Shown piece after piece: positions 46,301 to 58,300 of a stretch of 64,000 bases of DNA. Source of the DNA: Reticulitermes speratus (taxonomy: Eukaryota; Arthropoda; Insecta; Blattodea; Rhinotermitidae); contig JAJKFL010000014.1 of the NCBI GenBank assembly GCA_021186555.1, forward strand, positions 34,654,033-34,718,032. The letters are read 5' to 3'. Every line of letters starts with the position of its first letter. The first letter of the stretch is position 1. The notes beneath the pieces are model-generated. The model did not search any database and was not told the origin of the DNA. It was given only the letters and a program-made list of their open reading frames with translations. The position numbers were made by a program, and so were the translations under genes.

Positions 46301-49300
46301 CGAGCTGTATTAACATTTAAAAATTTTGCAGCAACTAAAGTTATCAAATCTGCTTGGTCAGGAAGCTGTGTCAGTTCAGAGCAGAAGTCCAGTATTTTGG
46401 ATATCGGAGGGTGATGAATCATTCTGCTCTAAATTTGATGTGGCTCTTCACCTGACATTACTTTATCACAATATAAAGGGTGAAGCTTCATACAAAATTT
46501 GTAGGTTATAAGTTATCTGTCCCTATACCAAATTGAAACACCCAGTCATTTGTAAATTATTACTATCAAAAGGAATGCTGAGGTTTTGTATGGCCTTCAT
46601 ATTTTATCATTTATAGACTGTAAAAATGGTGATTTACCTTCACATGTTTTCCAAGTAGTTGGTTTTCAAGTACCTGTTATTTATGGTATTCTTGTTATAC
46701 AGAATGTGGCAGAAAAACCTGACGGTTTTCAAAACGAAATAATACAATGAAATTTCACCTTATTATGTAACAGTTGTTATCACTGAAGAACTCAGTACCT
46801 GAAATTTTATGCTTTGAAAAATGTGTCACTCAGATGTCTCCCACCATTTCCCAAACACTGCTCCGATCTTCCTCTAAGATTTTCCATCGCTCAATGAGTC
46901 ATCTGCTTCAGGATTGTTGTGATTTCTTCCTTTATTCTCTGCATTAGTTCCTCAATTGTTCTAGGCATAGAGATGAAAACTTTACTTTTGAGATACCCCA
47001 TAAAAAGTAATCACAGGTGGAGAGATCAGGTGAACGCACAGGCCATGAAACATCACCGCCACAAGAAATGATGTGTTACTGTCACATAATAAGGTGAAAC
47101 ATCATTATTAGTATATTGTATTATTTCATTTTGAAAACTGTCAGGTTTTTCTGCTGAAACAAGGAGATGCTTTATCACCATTGCTTTTCAACTTTGCTTT
47201 GGAATATGCCATTAGGAGGGTTCAGGCAAACCAGGAGGGCTTGAAATTAAATGGTACACATCAGCTTCTAGTTTATGCTGATGTTGTTAATATAGTGGGT
47301 TGAAGGATACACACTATAAAGAAAAACACAGAAGCTTTAGTAGTCGCTAGTAAGGAGATTGGTCTAGAAGTAAATGCTGAGAAAACTAACTACATGGTCA
47401 TGTCTCGAGATCAGAATGCAGGAAAAAATCACAACATGAAGTTAGATAATAAATCCTTTGAAAGGGTAGAACAGTTCAAATATCTGGGAACAACCCTAAC
47501 AAATCGAAATTCAGGAAGAAATTAAGAGCAGATTGAAGTCGGGGAATGCTTGTAGTCATTCTGTGCAGGATCTTCTGTCTTCCAGATTGCTATCCAAAAA
47601 TACAAAGATTAAGATATACAGAAGTATAATTTTGCCTGTTGTTTTGTATGGCTGTGAGACTTGGTCTCTCACACTGAGGGAGGAACATAGGCTGATGGTG
47701 TTCGAGAATAGGGTGCTGAGGAGGATATTTGGGCCTAAGAGGGATGAGGTAACAGGGGAGTGGAGAAGACTGCATAACGAGGAACTTAATGTCTGTACTC
47801 ATCACCAAATATTATTCGGGTGATCAAATCAAGAAGAATGAGGTGGATGAGGCATGTAGCGCATATGGGTGAGGGGAGAGGTGCATACAGGATTTTGGTG
47901 GGGAAACCTGAGGGAAGAAGACCACTTGGAAGACCCAGGCGTAGATGGGAGGATAATATTAAAATGGATCTTCGAGAAGTGGGATGGGGGGGCATGGACT
48001 GGATTGATATGCCTCAGGATAGGGACAGGTGGCGGGTTCTTGTGAGTGCGGTAATGAACCTTCGGGTTCCATAAAACGCGGGGAATTTCTTGACTAGCTG
48101 ACGACCTGTTACCTTCTCAAGAAGGACTCTGCTCCATGGAGTTAGTTAGTTAGCTTGCTGCTGCACCCTCTAGTTCAGTACTGCTTAAATGAAAACATGG
48201 GAAATTGAAATCTGGATTCAAAAGCCAGTGAGATTCTGTAGATTGCAGAAACCGTAACAGAAAGAAGACAAAACAGTCAGACTGAATTTACTGAAGATAT
48301 AATTATGTGTTTTACCTGTAACAGATTCTGTGCATGTATACAGAAAAGACTGGAAATAACAGGTTTAAAAATGAGCATGGATACAATTCCCCAGAAAGTG
48401 TAAAATGAAAACCCATAGGAAGAGGACACTTACAGAGGCATCTACAAGGATGGAAGGATGCTGTTATGATATGTAATGAATAAATATTTCATTAAGTCAA
48501 TTACTATTTACTCTTCTGTGTACTGTGGGCCGGGATAGTGTAGTCGGTATAGCGACTCGCTACAAGCTGGACGATCCAGGGATCGAATCCCGGTGGGGGC
48601 GAGATTTTCAGCACCCATCCAGACCAGCCCTGGGGCCTACCCAGCCTGCTGTACAATGGGTACCGGGTCATTCCCGGAGGTAAAGCGGCCGGGACGTGGT
48701 GTTGACCACCCACCCCCATCTAGCGCCGAGGTTAAGGAAAGAGTAGAGCTATAACTCTACTCCCCCTCTGGGCCTTCATGGCCTGTTCTAGGGTGAACTT
48801 TAACTTTTTTACTTCTGTGTACTGGAGTTGACTCCCTAGTTCTGTATTCTGGCATCTGACTTAAATTACTAATCTCAGCATTGCAACATCTCTACAGTAT
48901 ACATTACCATGTACATTATATTTGAAACAGTTCTATCCCTACTTTTTCCTCTTAATCTAAGCTTATTTGTACTCCACTCCCATGTCTTTTTACTGTTCTT
49001 TTCCATTTATCTAATATATTTTGTGACATAATTGGTCCAAATGCTGGGAACACTGATTATAAAGCAGCTGAGGGGACATGATTCTCAGGCAAGGAACGAG
49101 ACAGCTTGCCAACTGGTGGCCAATATGTGTACACTGGTGTTGTTCCGTGATGACTATGCTGGGAGCCCGTGTAAAGTATTTCAAGATTCAAAACACATCC
49201 CAACCTCTGACAGCAATTCACTGCCATGGCTGTATTATGGAGAGGGTGATGCACAGACTGTGCTCTCTAGGAAGAAGATAACAGCCAAGTACAGCATGGA

Positions 49301-52300
49301 TCCCAACTCTAAGGTAAGTAATTTGTGTAATGCTGCAAGAAACATAGTGTTTTTAGGGATGTGACACTGTAGTCTGGTAGTGATGTGCTAATGTTTCGGA
49401 CAAACCTGCTGCCTTCATCCTCACTTTCCCTACCCTGAAGATTGAGGCACCAGGTTCCTTTGACATTAGACTACATTTTGTCACATCCCAGAAGACTAAA
49501 GTCTTAGTATATATACTGATGTGAAACATCAAATTTTGTACAAGGAAATATTTGAACGTTTGAAAGAATATGAGTAATAAAATGGGGGACTGAAGAAAAT
49601 TAAGTAATGGAAAACTTTATGATTTACTGTGATGGTCATTAGATTGAAGAGAATGAGGGTTCATGAAGCAGAATGGTAATAAAAATTCAGCCACTTGTTT
49701 CACACAGGCAAACAGGCTGAATCTGACTGTTGTACGCTTTACACCTGAAGGCCACATGAAGGCCATTTCTTCTGCCAGTGGCAGTTTCCTGCAGTTGTGT
49801 CCTGACTCCTGGACATCCTTGGACAAGGGGCTGCGGTTTGGTGCCCAATATCAACACTCCTGCAGGATGCCTGCCCGTCAGCTGGTTGCAATCAGGGACA
49901 CCGAGTTTCTAGACCTGTATCTACAATACTGGGAGGGTGGAGAGTCCATGCTCTACACAGTCCCAGTGCTGGTACTGGACAAGTCAGCAAACAAGGTACA
50001 AAATGAAGAGCTTGAACTTTCACAGGCCACCTACTTAATTGTATGGTAAACATTCTGAAAAGCCATCAGAATTTCAGTATGAGAGTTTCTGAGCACAACG
50101 TTTATACCATCCACAATCTTTTGCAGAAATATCTGTAGAAATTATTGATACAGTGAAACTCCTAAATTAAGTGCATGCTTGATGTTTTATGTGATTTTAC
50201 ATACTCTCTGTAAGGTTCTGACCAAATGCCGGTAAGAATAATGTTAAATGTTAATGGATTTTACATTTCCTCAACTTAACATTTTCTTGGAGTGCATACT
50301 TCATCTTCCTAGACCTGACTATAGAAATTTATCTGATATTAAGTTTCGTAGTTTTATTCTATTTTTTTAATTCAAGTCAAGTGATGCTGCTAAGTGTTAA
50401 TTTAATGTAACAAGTATAAGCATACATGCCATAGATCAACTTTGGATATAGGTATGTTAGGTTATGTTGATGTAAATTAACCTAAGGCACATTCTCCTGA
50501 AGTATGGCAGATTCCTCCTGAAATAGCATGTATATTCATATATGCTCCATGAATCCAAAAGTTGGTCAGTGTGACCATAGGATGTGTAATAGTCATAAAA
50601 TACAAAACACACAGAGAAGTAAAATTTGTAATTTGCACTGCAAAAATACAAAATGTACAGACTGGTAAAATTCTTAATTGGCACTGCAAAAATACTCATT
50701 ATACATTCCAGGGATCCAAAATGTCATCCAAGTGACAAAATTATGTGGAAATAAGTCATAGAATAAAATACAGAAAGGCAGGCATTGTGGTGACCCATCC
50801 ACTTCGACTGTTATCAATCTTTTTTGCAGCTCTTATGCTCAATCATTCAGCAGCCCCACACCTAGAACAAAGCACAGTATCCTGCTGACAGAGTTGTCGT
50901 CCAAGCCACTTGGTTTCATGAAATGTTGACCTAGGTGCCTAAATCTTAATGTGTTTAAAGCCTCACAATCACATAAAATGTGTGAGGCAGTTTCAGATGC
51001 CTGTTTGCATCTGCTACATCCAGGACTGTCTGCTAGTCAAAGTTTCAACAGATGTCCTTTCAATTGACAGTGTCCTGTTAGCAGCATCATCATTATTCTT
51101 AGCTGTTTTCTGCTCAAGTTGAGTATTTCCCAGCTCTTTTAGCAGCCTGTGCCTTTGTGTACAAATGAACTGGCAATATTCCTCATGTTTCCTGCTCGTC
51201 CAGCTGCTGAACACTCGTCAGGTCCTATAAATGGATGTGAGGATCCTTGCCTGGCTAATTCATCAGCTATTTCTTTTCCATCGATCCCCATGTGTCCTGG
51301 CACCCACACCTGTTGGATCCTGTTATGTTCTGCCAGTTTCACCAGCTCTTTTAGCAGCCTGTGCCTTTGTGTACAAATGAACTGGCAATATTCCTCATGT
51401 TTCCTGCTCGTCCAGCTGCTGAACACTCGTCAGGTCCTATAAATGGATGTGAGGATCCTTGCCTGGCTAATTCATCAGCTATTTCATTTCCATCGATCCC
51501 CATGTGTCCTGGCACCCACACCTGTTGGATCCTGTTATGTTCTGCCAGTTTCACCAGGGATTGATAGCAGTCTCAGACTAATTTAGAATTTATCTGGAAA
51601 CTGTCAAGGGCCTTAATGGCATCTTGACTGTCAGAGAGAATATATGAGGGATGTTAAAATTTAAACAAGAATTAATTTCTAAAAAAATTTATTCACAACA
51701 AAATGGAAAAGTCTTACACACTACTTTTCAATATAGTCCCTGTTGACTGTCATACACTTGTGCCAACATTCTGGAAGCTTCTTAATTCCAGTTTCAAAGA
51801 AGGTTTTCAGTTGCTTGTGTATCCAACTTTGCACAGCTGGAATGACCTCATCATTATTCCAGAATCTCTTGCCTCCTAAAAACCCCTTCATTGGTCCAAA
51901 CAAATGATAATCAGATGGAGCTAGAATAGAATAGAATAGTAGTTGGGCGGGCACCAAAGCGTCCCATGCACATCGACCAATTTTGATCCTTTGTGCAGCC
52001 CTTTTATGCATTTGTTTAGCAGCCCCGCACTTTGAACAAAGTGCAGTAACCTGCTTAGAGAGATATCCTTAAAGTCCCCTGGTTTCATAAAATGATGCCC
52101 CAGGTGCCTGTATCTTATTGCAGCCAAGGCCTCACAGTCACCGAGAACATGCAAGGCCGTTTCAGATGCCTGTTTGCATCTATCACACTCAGGACTGTCT
52201 AGTAGCCCCAGTTTAAACAAGTGTCCCTTTAAATGACAGTGTCCTGTAAACAGCCCTGTCAGTATCCTTAGCTGGCTTTTGCTCAAACTAAGTAGTTCTC

Positions 52301-55300
52301 CAGCTCTTCTGGCTGATGGTCTTTCGAGAAAGTCTCTTGCCTGTCTTTGTCCATGAATGGACTGCCAATATTCTGTATGTTTTCTATTCGTCCATCCCCT
52401 GATCACCTCCCTGGCAATCTTAGCAGATATGCCCAGTGCAGGCTCAGGTCCTATAAATGGACGTGAGGAGCCCTGTCTAGCTAGTTGATCAGCTATTTCA
52501 TTCCCGTCAATTCCCATATGTCCCGGCACCCATATCAGTTGAACTCTGTTATGTTCTGCCAGTTTCATCAGGGATTGATGGCAATCCCAGACTAGTTTGG
52601 AATTAATCTGGAAGTTATTAAACGCCTTAATGGCTGCTTGACTGTCTGAGAGAATATAGATGTTCCTACCTTTGTAGCCCTTTTATATATTCTCCATTAT
52701 GCGTGCCTTAATGGCATATATTTCCGCCTGGAATACCGTTTGTGTGGTGCCCGAGGCTGAAGCTATGCCCCCTCCCCGATCCTCATCTACACACCCCAGC
52801 ACCAGTGCCCTCATTGGTCTTAGATCCGTCTGTATACCAGACCAGGCCTCCTTTATTTTCTGGATTAAATCCATTCTTCCATTCATGCCTGCTAGTAAGG
52901 TGAACCTTGAATGACTTATGAAATTCATATCTCGGTATCATTCTATCATCCCCATTAAAAGGATGGGTTCTTGCTCCATGTCCCGAGCCTTTTTTGCATG
53001 ACCATAGTTAGTAGATCTAGGTCTCCACTGTTGATTGCACATTATCATCATTATTCCGGAATCTCTTGCCTCCTAAAAACCCCTTCATTGGTCCAAACAA
53101 ATGATAATCAGATGGAGCTAAGTCTGGACTGCACGGTGGATGAGGCAGGACATCCGACTTCAGTTTCAATAGAGTTGCCATCGTTAAAGCTGCAGTGTGA
53201 GGACGAGCGGTGTGTTGGAGGAAGCAAACTGAATCCTGCCTTTTTCTTCGCTTTGAGCGGATTGCTGGCTTCACTTTTTCACTCAGGAGAGTTTAATAGT
53301 GCTGCACATTGATGGTTTTTTGACCAGTGAGAAAGTCCAGGTGAATGATACACCTGTTAGCATTCCTGTCATTGTTCGTAGCTGGTTTCTTCTTGGGTTG
53401 AGTAATTCTCCATCTTTTTTGTAGAGGGTCTGTTAAGAAAGCCCTTAGCTTGCTTTTGTCCATGAATGGACTGCCAATACTCCTCATGTTTCCTATTCAT
53501 CCAGTCCCTGGTCACCTCCATGGCAACCTTTGCAGATATGCCCAGGGCAGGCGGAGTTCCTGAAAGTGGACGTGAGGAGCGTTGTCTAGCTGGTTGATCA
53601 GCCATTGTAATTACTTGGGCTTTAGAGAACAAGATAGAACTGTAGATTTATCTACTTCTTTACATATCTTTCATCAAAATATTATGGGACTAAGAAGCAA
53701 AATTGATGAATTACTAAATTCTTTCGAAATAGATAACATAAATCCCCATATACTATGCTTTACTGAGCATCGCATGGAAGAACAGGACCTGCTGCACCTC
53801 ACATTACCAGGTTATATACTAGGATCAAGTTTCTGCCGTAGGAACCTGCAGAGGGGAGGTGTGTGTATTTTTGTTTAAAAAAACCTGTATTTCAGCAAAA
53901 TTGATATCTCACACAACTCTAGAGAAAAGGATTTGGAAATTTGTGCAGTTGAAATAGAAACTAAAGCAACCAAATTAATTATATTTTGTTTATACAGAGC
54001 CCCTACAGGAGATTTTGATCAGTTTATAAAACGTCTAGATGATACTTTGAAACTTTTATATAAACCAAAAGCAGAATTTAAAAAAAAAGAAACATGGGAA
54101 TGTGTTTATAAAGCTAAAGATACTAACTGTATGTTTAATTAATTTCTTTGTACTTTCCTAAATATTTTCCAAGCTAGTTTTCCAGTTAAATACAAAAGTA
54201 CAAACAACGTAAAAAAACACTGGATTACACAAGGAATAAAAATATCCTGCAAACATAAAAGGAGTATATACACCTTCACTAAGAAAAACAATGATCCAAA
54301 ATATAAAGCACATTACATTACATTACATTACATATTGTAGAATCCTACAAAAAGTTATAAAAGAAGCTAAGAAGCAACACTACAAAAGACTTATAGCAAA
54401 ATCTAATAATAAAATAAAAACAACATCGAACATTATAAAGAAATAGACAGGAAAAGTACATTGCATGGAACAGGTGCCCTCCTTGCTTAGGAATAATGAA
54501 GAATTAATGGATCCAAAAAAACGTGGCTAATGCCTTCAATACCTTCTTTCTAACAATTACTGCAAAATTGAACATACAGCAAGTAGAGAAAGGAAATTCT
54601 GTCTCATTTTTAGAAGATTCATTTTCAGGAAACTTCCCTAGCATGAAAACAATCCCAATCACTGAGGCTGAAATTAAAATGTAATACATTCCCTTAAACC
54701 AAAAAAATCATCAGGTTATGATGAAATAAGTAAAATCTTAAAAGCTTGTGCATCTCTCATTAGCCACCCATTAAGCTACAGTTGTAATCACTCACTACAT
54801 ACAGGTGTTTTCCCTGATCATCTTAAAATTGTGGTAGTAAAACCACTATACAAGAAGGGAGACAAAACTAGTATGACAAATTATAGGCCTATTTCCTTAT
54901 TAACTGTTTTTTTAAAGTATTTGAGAAAGCTATGCACAGTAGGTTAAACCAACATCTACATACTAACAACATACTGGTCACAGAACAGGAAAGGGATATC
55001 TACTGAAAATGCTACCTTCGGACTAACAGATAGTGTATTTACATCTATTAACCAAAAAATGCATGTTGGAGGAATTTTCTGTGATTTGGCAAAGGCTTTT
55101 GACTGTGTAAATCATGAAATTTTGTTGGCTAAATTACATTTCTATGGCATTCGAGGAGTAACTGCAGATTGGTTCAAATCCTATTTAACTAATAGAAGAC
55201 AGAAAGTAGAAATAAAATCACGTAATGCAACTCAAAACGTTTTCTCTGATTGGGATACACTGAAACATGGAGTTCCCCAAGGATCAATTCTAGGGCCTTT

Positions 55301-58300
55301 ATTATTCATAATATATATAAACGACCTTCCTTGGAAAATAAATTCCATATCAAAACCAATACTTTTTGCTGATGACACTAGTGTCATAATATATAACAGA
55401 AATTTAGGAGATTTCTGTACAGTGGCAAACTTAGTTCTCACTCGTATGATTGAATGGTTTACTGCTAATAAGTTAGTACTAAATCTTGATACAACAAATA
55501 TTTGAAATTTATAACAAATAATTCACCACACTGTGCATTATGTATTGATTATAGAGGAAAGTAAATAGAAGAGACAATAAACACAAAGTTTCTTGGTCTA
55601 CAAGTTGATAACCACTTAACTTGGAAGAATCATATTGATCAAATGGTTCCTAAGTTAAGTGGAGCATGTTGTGCAGTTAGATAATGTATCATATCAGCAA
55701 CATCAACAGTCTTAAATCAATTTAGTTCGCATACTTTTATTCTATTATAAAGTACAGAATAATTTTTGGGGGTAATTCCTTCAACAGTAAGAAGATATTC
55801 ACCTTACAAAAGAAAATCATCAGAATTATGGTTGGTGCACAACCAAGAACTCCATGCTGAAGTCTGTTTAAAAAATTAGAGATTTTACCTATTCTATATC
55901 AATGTATATTTTCATTAATGAACTTTATTTTAAACAATCAAGAAAATTTTCAAACAAATTCATCTATACACAGTATAGACACCAGGAATAAGCACCACCT
56001 GCATAGACCAAATGCCAACCTATCTTGTTTTAAAAAAAGTACATTCTATGCCAGTATCAGTATTTTCAACAGGCTCCCTCTGAGTCTCATAAGTCTTAAG
56101 AATGAAAAGACAAAATTTAATGTAGCATTAAGAAAATACTTAAATACATACTCCTTTTACTCAGTAGATGAATTTTTTATGTATAAAGATGTTTTATAGT
56201 GAGGTATGTAACATGTTTATAGTGTTCAAATGTAAAATTTTATAGTCTGTATAGCTGTATATTTGTATATTATGACTTATTCCACATCCAGTTGTCACTT
56301 CAACAGACTTATGGATCCATGGAATGTATGTACGACTACGTATGTACTCGTATGTATATAGATATACCCAGGGCAGGCGGAGTTCCTGAAAGTGGACGTG
56401 AAGAGCGTTGTCTAGCTAATTGATCAGCCATTTCATTCCCATCAATTCCCATATGTTTTGGCACCCGTATCAGTTGAATTGTTTTATGTTCTGCCAGTTT
56501 CACCAGGGACTGATAGCAGTCCCAGACTAGTTTAGAGTTTATCTGGAAGTTATTAAGCTCGTTAATGGTCACTTGACTATCAGAGAGAATTTAGATGTTC
56601 CTACCTTTGTAGCCCTTTTCTATATTCTCCATTATTCAGGCCTTAATGGCATATATTTCTGCCTGGAATACCGTGGTGTGGAACCCAAGAGTGAAGCTAT
56701 GCCTCTTTTTCCAGCCCCATTTGTACACCCCAGCTCCAGTGCCTTCGTTGGTCTTGGATCTGTCTGTATACCAGCCAGGCCTCCTTTATTATGTGGGTTA
56801 ATCCCATTCTGCCATTCTTGGTTGTTAAGAAGCTGGACCTTGAATGGCTTATGATATGCATATCTCGGTATCATTTGGTCAGTCCCCATTAGTAAGATGG
56901 GTTTATGGTCCATGTCCTGAGATGTTTCAGCTTGACTATAGTTAGTGGATTTGGGTCTCCACTGTTGGTTACACAAAAGTCTGTAGATCCCTGTCTGGGC
57001 CTCTGCCTCAATTATCACATGCAGAGGCAGGAGTCCCAGAAGGACCTCCATTGCTGCTGTTGTGGGTCATCTTCATAGCCTCTGTTCAGGCTAATCTCTG
57101 TAGCTATTAACCTCCATCCTGCTGATGTTGTATCTGACCCTCAGCCACGATATCATGAAGCCATAGGTCAGGAAGGGTCTGATTACCATGGTGGAAATTC
57201 AGTGTAACACCACCTGCAGAGCCCTGTATAGGTGGAAGGCATAAATACAACGGGGTGCTGCCTGGTGCCCCAGTGGGATCGTTAACAATACTGCTGTCAC
57301 TACCCCAGTGCCATGCAGCCCTCGGCATGATGCCTCGCACCTTGGCTTGAGTGGACCAGTGACCCTGTTGGCCATCTATAGACATTACCCCTCTCCGCAG
57401 CAGGGACACCAAAGGTTGGGTTTTGGAGTGGGAAATAAGTTGTAAAGATACTGAACATACAGAACCAGTACAATACAAAAATATAAGAACATGGTTCAGT
57501 CAGAAAGTAATAATACATAGTGAATATTTCAAAGAAAGAAGACAGTTATGCCGTTTCTGCATCGTTACGTCTGAACTCAGAGTTTGTGCTAGCATGCAAG
57601 TATTTGGGAGCCATATATGCATCACAGGTGCACAGTTAGAGCAGTTCAAAATGGTAACTCGCCTAGAAAGATGGACTCATGCAGATGTCCTTGGTGTTAT
57701 GTAATTTTTCTGGGCACATCTGCAGCTGAAATTCATCGACAGCTTGTTGAAGTATATCATGATAATGTCATGAACCATTTACATGTTGTTCTTCTGCATG
57801 ACAATGCTAGACCCCACACAGCCTGAGAGATGGCAGCCATGTTGCTGCAATTTGGATGGGAGTGTCTTAAATCCATCATACAGCTCTGACTTGGCACCAA
57901 ATGACTCTCATTTTTTAGGCCCTATGAGGGAGCTTACTGGTGGTCACAGCTTCCAAACTGATGCAGAAGTGCAAGAAGCTGTCCCAGAGTCGTTCTGTGA
58001 CAAATGCCTGAACCATCAGGGTGACTGTGGAACAGTAGGTCATTGTTCTGTTTTTGCATCGTAAATGTTATTGTGAATAAAAAGTTTCTGAATAAACAAA
58101 TATTCACTATGTATTCTTCCTTTCTGATCGACCTTCATAACCCATATACAATGTTCAAATGCTATGCTGAATCTAGTGTATAGCCAGCAAAATTTCACAC
58201 TGCTCTGTCTGAAATAATATTGAAATAGTTAAGATGTATTCTGTGTAGATAGGAGTAGGCTTGATGGGGCGGACACCTGATTTGACTGCCTTATTTGATG

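Larger units (their letters stand above)
51641..53350 (-). mobile_element. Mariner element split by a LINE
   Basis: Minus strand: [76 protein letters not shown] and [12 protein letters not shown] at 53040-53340; then, beyond the LINE, the same [20 protein letters not shown] again and [40 protein letters not shown] at 51720-51925. This is the C-terminal two-thirds of a mariner transposase. The D of CSPDLAP and of the HTARPH block (H-D-N changed to Q-H-T) are partly lost. Confidence 0.9.
53351..57420 (-). mobile_element. RNase H-bearing LINE, internally deleted, split by jockey-like element
   Basis: From 57420 leftwards: the 5' UTR (matching 37285-37510), then at about 57190 a direct jump to the thumb region (matching 41110 onwards), [44 protein letters not shown].., [40 protein letters not shown]; after the nested insertion it resumes at [20 protein letters not shown] and continues [22 protein letters not shown]1, endonuclease and RT are missing. 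Confidence 0.9.

Noticed and set aside
48526-48600. Possible tRNA gene (A and B boxes)
   Set aside because: The acceptor and anticodon stems do not close as a tRNA, a 200-bp body follows, and a target duplication flanks it; it is a SINE.
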